From Blasia pusilla (taxonomy: Eukaryota; Marchantiophyta; Marchantiopsida; Blasiales): a stretch of 64,000 nucleotides of DNA. The stretch's first letter is position 1, and each line of letters begins with the position of its first letter. Below are positions 35,633 through 45,920 of the stretch, piece by piece. Both the position numbers and the translations under genes were made by a program. The notes under the pieces are model-generated. The model had not been told where the DNA came from. It made no database searches and was given only the letters and a program-made list of their open reading frames with translations. The stretch covers positions 9,796,001-9,860,000 of the forward strand of contig CM114275.1 in NCBI GenBank assembly GCA_050084515.1, written 5' to 3'.

Positions 35633-36924
35633 CTACTCAGCCATAACTAGGCTAACTGTCCATGTGAGACATTTGAGGTCCATCGTCAGGCCCAACACCT
35701 GTCTCCAGGATGCCTCAATCATCCCTGGCACCGCCGAAGTACCGGTAGCGAACCCCATGGCGTGCTCGTGCTCATCTGCTATAGGCTCCTCCAATGCTCT
35801 AGTCACCTCATCCCAAATCATACGTGGCATGATTTGGGATGAGGCATGGGATGTTGGGAAGCTCACCAACGTAGGTAAGGCTGCCCTCAACTCCCCCACC
35901 CTAATGGCCATGGCCAACGGTGGTCTATCATCCCGTGTCACCACCTGAGATCGACGCCGTGAGCTCAAAATAGCATCCACTGTGAGATGTGGTGCTCTCT
36001 AGACTCCATCGTATGCTCAACTCAGTACCTCTGATGGTACCAGGTTCGTCCACCACATTCGTGGACGATGGGCACGTGATCCAACTCTCGCCGCATCTAA
36101 TAACACAGCAGGTCCCAACCAGGACCTCACCGATACACACTCGTCATCACACGTGCATGAGTGTCTCCCAACAACCGCACGTTCTCCAAGACGTAAGTTG
36201 GAGAACATGTCTGACTCTCTTGCAAGTGTCGTACTACTCGTAGCATCTCCCAAAACATCCTTGACCTCGGATCCTGCAATCCAAATCCTCGGCCAGTTGA
36301 TAAATGACCTTGACATGGCCATCCAGCAATCACCAAATGAATGGTGCCAACTCTATCTAGATCCTGCGCCCCCACCAAAGAGATGTCGGTGGGTAGTGTA
36401 TGTTGCTATCCCCGTACTGCAGATACCCGCAACAACTCAGGATACCTCTAGACCAATCGCGCCACGTGACGTAATGATACTCGCCGCTCGGTCTCATCTC
36501 TCTCCACATAAAGGTACTGATGTACCCGTATGCCCGCCTGCAATAATAGAGACAATCCGGTGCTAATCCCTCCAAAGAGATCTAACACCCTAACACCCTC
36601 CTCTGGGCACTGCCACACAACGGGTGTGGTATCCAATGGGGTCAACGTCTCCACTCCAAGAGCCTGATCTCCACGTGACTCTCGTTGCTCCAGGATAAAA
36701 ACATGACTGCACGCCTGCCTCACGAGGTTGTTGGCACTCCTCTCTAGCTCTCGAGTCGTACCCCACAATGGTGAAGAGGTCTCGCCAACATGGGAAGAGA
36801 CACCCACCATGGCATGTCTCTCCGTGGGACTATCCGCTACTGGGACATCCTCCGCGTGTGCGTTCCCCTCCAACAACTCTCCTGGCCAGCTAACACTACC
36901 TGTGAAAGCCGCCAGCGTGGTCAC
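35633..36924 (-). pseudogene. Retrotransposon-borne cytosine-5 DNA methyltransferase
   Basis: This C5 cytosine methyltransferase transfers a methyl group from S-adenosylmethionine to cytosine. Canonical, unpermuted motif order is readable on the minus strand: motif I DLFGGISTG (36582-36556), motif II acidic residue in YVERDE, motif IV GWPCQGH with the catalytic Cys at 36315-36313, motif VI LENV (36189-36178), motif VIII GSRAHRPRMWWTNL (about 36080-36040), and C-terminal motifs IX/X with HAMGFATGTS and LGLTMDL (about 35770-35660). Two in-frame TAG codons lie between motifs I and IV, and frameshifts lie on either side of motif VIII. It sits between protease and reverse transcriptase. FGGISTG and the LVIAGWPC context resemble DNMT3/DRM-type enzymes, but the subfamily is uncertain. 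Confidence 0.9.
35806..35844. repeat. Perfect inverted repeat in methyltransferase C-terminus
   Basis: Two 16-bp arms (CCTCATCCCAAATCAT and its exact complement) are separated by 7 bases, ACGTGGC. The repeat is inside the coding region for motif IX, in the SQIMPRMIWD segment. Confidence 0.95.
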
Positions 36925-37225
36925 AGACTCGCCTCGTGATCGACCACCTCATCCCACAAACTGCACGGGTAATTGACTCATCCGGCCGTCACCTGACCGC
37001 CACCCTGGCCGATAAGCAACGGTCTCCTCCCAGAAGTCCAAGATGAATCCTAGGGGATACAACACTGTACTCCCCACCAACACATCGTACAACTCAGCTG
37101 GTGTCGTAATCGCACGTGTGCGCACCATAGCACTATCGGTCGCATGCTCTGGCTGGACTCTGACAACTATCTCCTATCGAGTCATATATTGCGTGGGTGA
37201 CACGCCCCTAATCGAGGGTCTGTAT

Positions 37226-37769
37226 CTAGAAGGGACAAGGCTCAATATCGGCCTTCTGTAACCCCAATGCTAAACACACCGCCTTCCCTAACATCAAGGG
37301 TTGCGCTCCCGAATCAAGTAGGACGCGTTGCGGGTGGTATAATGTCCCCATCTGACTAACCAAGCGAAATACTCCAGCTTGGTTATCTAGTAACACTACT
37401 GCAGGTGTCACTACTGCTCCCTATGGCCGATCGAGCTAGCATATCTACCAACTTCTCCGCCGCCGCATGCCATGACTCTATGGGGAACGTCCCGAGCACC
37501 GACTCTAAGGGCAAGTCCACCACCTCCTCAACTACCTCTGAACAAGAAGCAGTCATCTCTCCATGCTCACACAACATGGCGGCCAGCCGGAACACCTCAA
37601 CTGGTCCAACTCCCAACCTCACCAACTCTATGGCGGAAAATAGTGGATTCTGACTCACTCTGGTGGCCACCTCCAACACTATGGTCGACACTGACTCCAC
37701 TCGAGCCGGCATAGGCGTTGTCACTCCAACTCCTTGTGATGTTGACGTAGGTGCCTGAGCTGTAGGCAC
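37226..37769 (-). pseudogene. gypsy aspartic protease region
   Basis: Two overlapping open stretches lie between the gag zinc knuckle and the methyltransferase. The leftward one carries the retropepsin signature LLDSGAQPLMLG, preceded by a strand-forming segment, as in Ty3/gypsy proteases that release Gag and Pol from the polyprotein. The rightward one (37383-37769) is acidic, with an SAIELVRLGVGPVEVFRLAA segment, and is probably the Gag-Pol linker. From the protease to the methyltransferase motif I there are about 650 bases of weakly structured sequence. Confidence 0.8.
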
Positions 37770-37967
37770 CGCTGGTCATTGAGGCACTATCGATGGTGTG
37801 TGTAGTGCCTCCGACAATGTGAATGACTGTGGAACCCTGGCCTGCCGCCCATCGGTCCCCTCTGGTGGATCAATCTCAACTCCACCTCTCGGTGGCTCGG
37901 TGCCTCTCGCAGCACCCCGAGTCACCACTACAGTTGCCACAACCTGGGCTGCACTACACATAAACCT

Positions 37968-39355
37968 CATACTGGCGAGATCCTCACCCGGGTCAGGGTA
38001 AGAGGTAGAAGTTGGAGTGGTCCTCTATCACCACATCCAGGAAGGACTCCCCGAGCTCCTCCTGGACGACCGCCCCCAGACCCTCGGCCGACCTCTAGAC
38101 GTGCCTCTCGGCGAAGGTCAAAACATCTATCCCTAGTGTGACCATATCTATGGCAATAGTCACAGTGGGGATGTGGTGGGGCCATCCTCTGTGGCTCCTG
38201 AGCAATCGGAGGCGCTCGTGGTCCTCTCCCATGCTCTCGGGAGTCTCTCTACCTATGGGCCCCTCCACACGTCCAACAAGACCACATGGGTCCCTGCTGG
38301 GCAACATATGTAGGTACGGGTCGTTGCCTCATAGGTTCACGATACCCGCCCTGCTCTCTGGGCACACCGGCCCACTCCCGTGGTACATGTGCTCGCTGGG
38401 GCATCTGTGGGGTCACCGTTGCTCATGGATCCATCGACTCTCGAGAAAATCCAGTGATCACTACCTCCTCCTCACTCATGTTGAGCTCAATATGCTCAGA
38501 CAACTCAAAGACCGCCTTTAATGTGGGCTTCGCTGTGTGAATCAGCACTGCATCTCAGACTCTCCTCCGTAGTTCTCGGTCCAGAACCACGTACCAATAC
38601 TAGATTGACTACGCCTCAGTCACTCCATACGTAGCAATGATCAGCCTCCTCATGCGTGTGAATGCCTCTCTCAGACTCTCACCCGATCGTCGCTAAAAAT
38701 CTTGTAGACTCTTCAGCTTGTCGGTGCGTACGCCCTGGTAGCTCTTCCCCAACTGTCGGAAGAACTCCACTGTGGGGCTGAAGGTGGGTGGCCCTCTACC
38801 ACCAGAGGTCTCTGCCATATCGCCTATCTCACTGCCCTCCTCTCCATCTAGTCTCCGGGCTGATGGTGTGGGTCTCTCTCCTCTCACAATCCCATCATAT
38901 GCCTCGCGACCACTAGTGGACACATACCCTGGAGCCCAATACATCCTCCAGGCATCGATTTCTACCAAATATAGTGATCGTAACTCCATGAAACCACTTG
39001 AAAGGGGTTGTTCCAAGTGCTGGAATAACCCCTTCCATGCCATGAAAGGGTTGAACCGTGTCGGGGTCCGTATCTCTTGGAAGTCGCACCAGGTGTTAAA
39101 CTCCTAGATAAAATGATCTAAGTCAATGGTGCCCATTGCACCCGAGAAACAACGCATGCCCCGATGGCCCATATTGTCCATCTCCTGCCAAGTAATATTG
39201 TCTCCGTCTGCGATCTCGTCACTAGACCCAGTGTCTAGTGATGACGATCCAGCCACGGATGGATGTCGGGGTATCTCATCACTGGTAACCCCTCGGTATC
39301 TCACTCCACTCCGTGTCACACCACTACCACTGCTCGCACTACCCCGTTCTTCCAA
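37968..39355 (-). pseudogene. gypsy gag with CCHC zinc knuckle
   Basis: The nucleocapsid precursor. From the N-terminus: an acidic Ser/Gly-rich leader (39104-39355), a capsid-like segment with FMAWKGLFQHLEQPL and FRQLGKSYQGVRTDKL (38693-39043), a segment readable as REAFTRMRRLIIATYGV (about 38650) and an LKAVFELSEHIELNMSEEE segment (about 38500). An Arg/Pro-rich linker follows, then a complete CCHC knuckle CDYCHRYGHTRDRC (about 38160-38120). A second, damaged knuckle (CWTCGGAH) lies just upstream. The frame is broken by at least five stops, several of them TAG. Confidence 0.82.
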
Positions 39356-39689
39356 ACCTTGGAAGAACGATGTGATGACAACCCTGTCTCACCCGCTCAA
39401 GCACTCAGACTCGCCAAGAGTCTCCCACACTCCTCACTAGCTCACCTATGCTAACGTTAATCCCGTGATGACAAATTCGGCCTCACGCACACTCAACACT
39501 CGGGCTCACCACGAGCCTCCCAACTGACTCACCTAACCTAGCGACACTCTCGATTCATACATGCAACCCCTACGCGGAAACCGCCGTATATCCACCAACA
39601 TGCTACACATGAACAGAATCTACACTCGTCACCATCACTGCACCCACATAGCACCAGCTACTACCCAATACCCAACACTCTCAATCACA

Positions 39690-39775
39690 CACGACAAGTG
39701 CCGGAAAAGGGACTTGAATCGGTAACCTGATGACGCCCTCCAACCTACTGCACCGTCAACATGCACTCCCCCATG
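39690..39775 (-). repeat. tRNA-like or SINE-head-like sequence in gypsy leader
   Basis: On the minus strand GGTGCAGTAGGTTGG resembles an RNA polymerase III A box in a tRNA D-arm context, and about 30 bases later CGATTCAAGTCC resembles a B box/T-loop, followed by CTTTTCCGGCA. Spacing and order fit a tRNA-derived SINE head or tRNA fragment. I could not fold a full cloverleaf and see no anticodon I trust. Confidence 0.3.
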
Positions 39776-39779
39776 TGAC

Positions 39780-40649
39780 ACGGCAACCTCTGCACACAAC
39801 ACTCTCCTCGACCAACACGTCGATCCTCACATCAACAGATGCCGACAACCCGTCGGCATCATGCGCACTGCCCCTCCATCGTCAACTCTCGTAATGCCCT
39901 GTTGCGCCCAAAAACATCATGTCGCGCAAACCTCTCTGTCCATCCCTACACGCGGCATGTAACCTAACTCAGCCTAGTCGGGCTCCACTCCTACCACGTA
40001 TGCCCTGTCAAACCACGTGAACATGATCCCGACCACATCCGGACTCTCAACCACGTCTGCCCTCCCTCTACCACGTTGCCCATGCGCAACCACGTCCAAA
40101 GGGGGAAAAGAGAAATAAATGCGGGAGGGGGGGTGGCCTGGCCTGCACCCTTATGGGCCTCCCCAACTATTGGGGAGGGAGCAATAAATGTGGGGGAGGG
40201 GGGGGGGGGCGCCGTCCGCCCGTGCAACCTAAACGCCTGCTCTTTCTTGACACTCTCGTTGATAAACTTGCCGCCCCACTTTGTACTACACTCTGCCACT
40301 GTCCTCAATCCCTGTGCACCAGCAAACTTTGAGAAAAACGGATAGCGCTTCCGCCCACGCCCTTCCGAACAGAAAAATGACAAACACACGCGTCTCCAGG
40401 AGCTCCCGACCAAGGCAACTCGCTTGCCTACCTGCAAACAACAAATTCCCACCAACCCCCTGGCATCTTTCTCATGTAAAAATAAAGAGTAGTAAAAACG
40501 GCACACCTGGCCTAAAACTCCACTCCTCAATCTACATCGGCATATCGAGCCTCGTCCACCCTGTGCTATCAAGGAATCCGGACGCTAGCACCCTAGTCCT
40601 ATTTCACACACATACAAGAGAGGTGCTCCAACAGCCCAACATGAGAAAG
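39780..40649 (-). other. Untranslated leader of the gypsy element
   Basis: This lies between the 5' repeat B and gag. It is C/T-rich on the plus strand and contains a homopolymer G run (about 40196-40210). Open frames here overlap on both strands and carry no known domain. No primer binding site complementary to a familiar tRNA was found next to repeat B. Confidence 0.5.
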
Positions 40650-40957
40650 ATGGCTTAGGAAAGCCACCTTCCTCTCTTATATAGGGTTGGGAAGAGCCAA
40701 AAGGCTCTTCCTCTAAAAATAGCCCTCCCCTTGGTAACCTGCGCGCACAGGTTACCAGGGGCGGGTGACCTCGTCAACAAGTCACCCGGCTGTAAAAGAC
40801 CTCAACATGAAAGTTGTCAGAAACAACGTTCCTGACACAATGGTCCTATCCTCAGCCTCGTCCGACATAGTGGGACAAAGCTACACTCAAGATAGTCCGC
40901 TGGCTCCTACACCCTCTCCACGATAGATCTCGGCCTATCGGCTACCCAGATGTGACA
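40650..40957 (-). repeat. LTR repeat B, right (5') copy
   Basis: A 308-bp match to 31772-32079, read TGTCACATC... to ...CTAAGCCAT in element orientation. Unlike the left copy it has no repeat A on either side. Inside it the minus strand runs straight into unrelated sequence. Confidence 0.92.
40677..40683 (-). promoter_or_regulatory. TATA box in 5' LTR
   Basis: The minus strand reads CCTATATAAGAGAGG, a good plant TATA element. It lies about 30 bases before the inner end of repeat B, which would place the start of transcription near the edge of B. It is conserved in the left copy. Confidence 0.6.
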
Positions 40958-40961
40958 AATT

Positions 40962-43900
40962 TTAGTCCACCATAAAAAAAAATTTCCACCTTCCTCAACT
41001 TACATCAAGTACTACACTATCAAAATCATCTTATGGACTTGCACACACTACTAATTAAGGCAACTCACACACTTTGGGCCCAAAATTACGACCATCCATT
41101 GTAAACTCTTGTGAAAACACAAAGGTGTTGACTTTGGGAGCATTTCAAAATAGCATTGAACCAATGGTGGAGAGGATGTAGATAAGTGAACTCCATTCTA
41201 TATCTCAATGAACTTTGCCATGCAACCAAAAATTCTTCAACCTCAAATAGTTTGGAAAAAAATGCATGCAAGAGTCATACTTGTTCATGATGGCATCTAT
41301 CTCCTTCATCAGATCAAACTAAATTTCATTGTTAGTGTGCTCGATCCCAAGCGGTCGCCATGGCATATTTGAAGCAGTGGCCATTAGCAATATATGTGTT
41401 ACAAATGATTGATGATCTACCTGTTACCACACTTAGAATCCGACTCACCAAGTTTTTCGGATCAATCATCTCTTTTAAAATGTTGAGCTTTTTTGTCAAT
41501 GGGAACCCACTATCCATTATTTCATCCAAAAGCTACTATCCACAAAACCCAACATTGTTTAGAAGCCCAAATTAATAAAACCTACTCCACACCTCACACC
41601 TAAGGAATGAGCTCTTCAAACTAGTGAGAATTCAACTTTGTAACCATACTTGAGATCTCACTCACTTCAAAGATTGAATTTTTCTACGACATGCAATTCA
41701 GCCTCATCGAACATCCTCAAATACCACAATATATCTTTATTATCTTGCCAGCGGGTTCACTGGATTATTGTCCATGCTTTGTAAAAAAATTGACACGTGT
41801 TCCTAAGAATACTCATAAAAATACTTAACAATGAAATGTTGGGCATTCCATGGTTACCACCACCACAATCTCCACCAATCATTCCACACATAATTAAATT
41901 TTGTGAATTCCTTAAATCCACCTGAACTAAGCAAATATAGGCACAATAAACAATATACCTAATAAAGAAAAATTTTCTTATTCTTGATCGAATCCTTGTC
42001 GAGCCCTCCAAGCTAAAAATCGCGTGCTACTAAACAACTATAGTGGTTGTAGCTTAACAACTTTTTTTTCTATTGTAAAGTTTGTAAAGGGACCAAAAAT
42101 TGATTGGAGGTTTCATCACCACCATCATTATATAAGTTGTAGGATCTTAACTATGTTGTTTTGTGTCGCAACCCTTATAACTAAATGAGCTCCAAGCGGA
42201 ACATCAAAACTCTAGTGGGCTGACGCAAGGATGCTTGCGTGTTGGAGAGGATATGGGGTGCAAACAAGGTTGAGTGTTTCATGCAGTTATGGTTGCGACT
42301 AGGAAACCCGAACGTAACATGAACCAAAACTTGAGAGGAGTCGAGTCTAGGTTGCCAAAGAGGTTAGAACAGGATTTGGAACGTGCAAGAAACTAATTGC
42401 AATGCACACATAGACTAAAAATAGGATCCCAATCGCTAAGAGTGTTCTGCCACAAGTTTTCTACCCACACCACCTGGACCTCTAATAACACATGGGATAG
42501 TGAACTAGCCTCCTGAGGTTAAGTATGACATTCCACATTTGTTGGAGATCTAGTTGTAGGCTAGCAACAGGAAACCCATATTCATGCCTTCTATGATTGG
42601 CCGCAATCCAATCATAGTTACACCAATTTCCATCCATGTGAAGGAATTTTCAGTAATTAGAGTGTCAAGTAGCCTCTAGTCACCAAATTTCTCTACAAAG
42701 CCTTTTATAACTTTGAAAGAGCAAGTATAATTACCAATATCCTCTCTCATAAACTCTCACGTCTCTCTCCATCTCTTCTTCGAGACCCTCACGTAGAGCT
42801 TTATAAACAAATGGCACCTTGACCAATATTATTGCAAATTTTTCTGGAGTATGTAAATCAGAATGAAGACCATGAAAGAATGAATTAGCTTTATTTTGTG
42901 ATGGACACTAAGACTATGGGTGCAATACAAATCAGTTGAAACTAATTAAGTAAGTCAGAATAATAGGGTTTGGTTGTTCACGACAAGAGACATCATTACA
43001 TGAAATATGTAAATCCAACCATAAATATGAGAATAGTTACCGAATTCAATCACATGGGACATCCATAAACAACTATGACTCTATAAACAATGAGCAAACC
43101 AAAATAGGATGTAATATTCATAATTTTGGATAGTTGTTAAAAATATAGAAAACTGCTAAAGAAGCATAATTGGTGGGGAATTGCTCTCACACTCACACAC
43201 CTCCATGGAGAACGAAATTTTGTAATGAGAGAATAAGTGGAGGCTGGTCTCCTTCTCAATTATATAGGGTATGTAGAAGCAACCCTAACCCTAATATTAA
43301 CCATAGTCTCCAGTTAGACTAACTATGATTAACTAACCCTAGTTAAGATAATCACGCTTAAATGACTAACCAAGATTAAGCTTCCCTACTTCGTGTGAGT
43401 ACCAAATGTAGCAGTTGAGGTGTCTGATGAGCTTGACTGTAACTCAGTCTTCAATAAAAAAAATAGAAGCACAATCTGTGTGGTGGGATGAAATCACACC
43501 GAGGTGGGAGTTGTGTTATTTAAGATACTGAAAATCAGGTGAGAAAATAAAGCTTAATGTCCATTAATTGACAAGAGGAATATGTAGTAGCATATCTATG
43601 CAAGGGCCTAGTAAGAGTATATCTTATCAACATAATAGCTTAGCTGTCAAAAAATTGTAGTACAATGTTGGGTACATGCCAGTGCAGAAAAGGCTTGATT
43701 CCACCATAAGATTTGTGCAACCTACACCCAGTTTGAGTATTCATAGGTATATCAGCTGCAAGTGCCATTGAGATGCAGGGGCATATAGTGTTAATTTACA
43801 TCAAAATTCGATGAAGCAAGATACTACAAAATAAAGCTCTCCCACATTACAATAGATATACATATAAGCCAGTGTAGATGGAGTACCTATAATTATGAAG

Positions 43901-44517
43901 TTATTGAGTATTACTCTTGGAGACCATAAAGAGCTATGAAACATAAAAATCGAGAGCCTAGACAACAAGACATAAAAAACTTATAGCTTCCTGATGTAGT
44001 CTGACGTGAGGACATACCTGATGTAGTGCTTCACTATTGTGCTACATTTTCAGTGCTCAACTATAACAAAGTGAAGTCGACGTTAGTATGCAATGCCGCA
44101 ATGAAAAAATTGAGTGATTGTGAACAAGATGCATAAAGAGCTATTGCAACATATACAAAAGTGGATTAGCCGATACAGAGAACATAGTAACATTGCTATA
44201 TAACAGATACCCAAGATAATAGGTAGTACCCTTGTGCATCATTGTGCTTAGCCCTTGCCGCAACAACCTACTTGGAAATCTGATATCCATACGACAATAA
44301 ACGTTGTTGCTCTCTATCAATAATAGGCACACAAATAGGTTGTGAGGTCTCTTGATTTTTATGATCATTGGTTGGAGGAATCGATGAAGTTTACCAAAAG
44401 TCAGAAATTGTGGTGCCTCACGCTTTCATTGCAGTAGTGTTGCGTATTTTGGTGGCTTGAAAACCACAGAGCTGGGACATCCAATTAGAAAATCATCACC
44501 ATAAATCTGGAGAGGAG
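40962..44517. other. Gene-poor AT-rich interval
   Basis: No coding region that I recognise. Includes an inverted copy of part of the dispersed repeat (42180-42370). The remaining open frames are short and lack domain signatures. Confidence 0.5.
42180..42370. repeat. Inverted copy of dispersed repeat
   Basis: Read on the minus strand this matches 26310-26480: shared blocks include GACTCCTCTCAAGTTTTGGTTCATGTT, GTTTCATGCAGTT-like and CACTAGAG(T)TTTGATGTTCCGC-like sequences in the same order. The match is partial and diverged. Confidence 0.5.
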
Positions 44518-45383
44518 ATGGCAATGACAAACGACCAAAGATCTTGGTTGAAATTTCCAATTCCCACAAGAGACCCTAGACTCTTCAGCAGGACTTTGAC
44601 TCCTGCACCGATGCTCTTAGCGCTACCCCACCATCTGTCGAGCAGCAACAACCTCACCCTCAACATAGGTTACCCTTTCCCCCCTCAGAGGAGATGTATA
44701 TGCTGCTATAAGATCTTCAAAGGATAGGGATGTTAGGATGTGGGAGTGGAGGAAAAGTTTACAAGGTGTGGCATATATAAGACTACTCGCAAGATCTATG
44801 CTCTTAAGATCATCCATGAGAAGCACAAGCCCTAATTGCGGAGCCAAATTATAAAGGAGATGGAAATTTTGCGAGGCGCAAAATCCCCTTTTGTGTTATA
44901 TATAGTGCTATGGGGTGTACGAGAGAGGAGGCAAGATAAGATTTGTTGGAGTTCAAGGATGGGGACACTCTTGCATATGTCCTTCAGAAGCATAAGAGAA
45001 TCTCAGAATGCTACTTGGCAGAGATGACGAGACAAGTTCTCACGGGGCTTGCTTATCTACACAAGAGAAAGATTATTCATAGAGACATAAAACCTTCAAA
45101 TTTACTACTGAACAGGAAGCAAGAGGTTAAGATCGTTGACTTTGGAGTGAGTACGTTGCTGGCTCATACCATCACCGAGTGCAGCTCATTAGCAAGCACC
45201 TTCGTTTACATGAGTCTAGAAGGGTTCAATCCAGATGAAAATGTTGGAAATTATGATGAGCATTCCACTGAATTTTGGAGCTTGGGGCTTATCTTTTTGG
45301 AGTGTGTGATCGATCAATTTCCTTGCTTGAAAGCGGGTGAGAAGCTTGATTGGCCAACCTTGAGAGCGATACGTCTAACCTGA
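44518..45383 (+). pseudogene. MAP kinase kinase-like pseudogene
   Basis: This resembles plant MAPKKs, probably the intronless group C/D type, which activate MAP kinases by dual phosphorylation. After an N-terminal Pro/Ser-rich segment, the glycine loop (GCGSGGKVYKV, in shifted frame near 44735) and the YALKII lysine segment are readable. The stretch 44943-45383 then holds HRDIKPSNLLL and DFGVSTLL. Downstream the conserved YMSPER block has become YMSLEG, the Asp of the usual DxWSLG block is replaced (EFWSLG), and the frame ends after LDWPTL, short of the last subdomains. At least one stop and two frameshifts lie before the catalytic loop. Because group C/D genes normally lack introns, absence of introns does not prove a retrocopy. 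Confidence 0.85.
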
Positions 45384-45399
45384 TATTGGTTATTAACAA

Positions 45400-45920
45400 T
45401 GAAGATGCAAGTCACTCTCTCCTTCACTCTCTCCTCTCTCAATTTCTGTGCCTTCTCTCTCCTTCGCGGCCTCCCCTCTCAATGTTCGTGCCTTCTCTCT
45501 ACTTCGCAACCTTCTCTCTCAATGTTTGTATCGTAGCAACTTTCAACAGAAGCTATCGTAATAAGCAAGCGACCTAAATGCTTCTTCCCCATTCCTTAGA
45601 TGACTATCCGGGAGCTCAAGCTCTCTTGTGCCACCTTTCTCTTGCGGCCTTCAAATCAATCCTCCTCTCGCCGTCTCTCAATGTGTGAATCTCCTCAATA
45701 GCATAATCCCCAATGCATTGATAGCCTCTCAATCTTGTCCTCTCTCATATCCCTACAGTCTCTCAATCTTGTTCTCTTAATCTCCACTTTCGTGTTCCCT
45801 CTCAAACTCCTTCTCTCAACAATGACGACTCTTCGATCATTCAAACTCTCTCTCCCACATGAGTGCACCTATCTCTCCCGCGCCTTGTAATCCCACTCAC
45901 ACCTTCCCCCTCTCGCATCC
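45400..45920. repeat. Pyrimidine-rich degenerate tandem repeats
   Basis: CT-rich DNA with recurring CCTTCTCTCTCCTTCGC and CTCTCAATGTT(C/T)GT(G/A) units, clearest at 45440-45530, immediately downstream of the kinase pseudogene. The open frame through it is low-complexity and not treated as a gene. Confidence 0.6.

Larger units (their letters stand above)
31634..40957 (-). mobile_element. Ty3/gypsy retrotransposon with DNA methyltransferase and PHD finger
   Basis: A 9.3-kb element read on the minus strand. Coding order is gag with CCHC knuckle, aspartic protease, cytosine-5 DNA methyltransferase, reverse transcriptase, RNase H, integrase (the Ty3/gypsy order, with RT before integrase) and a C-terminal PHD finger. 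A 308-bp direct repeat (B) lies at both ends. The outer ends read TG...CA in the plus strand and are flanked by AATT on both sides (31630-31633, 40958-40961), a candidate 4-bp target duplication. Stops and frameshifts interrupt every domain, so this copy is dead, but most catalytic motifs remain readable. Methyltransferases captured by retrotransposons have been described in charophyte algae and dinoflagellates. Confidence 0.9.

Noticed and set aside
35264-36566. Plus-strand open frames across the methyltransferase and RT region
   Set aside because: Shadows of the minus-strand coding region; no domain on the plus strand.
39991-40658. Long overlapping open frames on both strands of the gypsy leader
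   Set aside because: Composition-driven frames with no stop clusters in C/T-rich DNA; no gag-like or other domain.
45350-45577. Ser/Leu-rich frame after the kinase pseudogene
   Set aside because: Low-complexity CT repeats in a different frame from the kinase.
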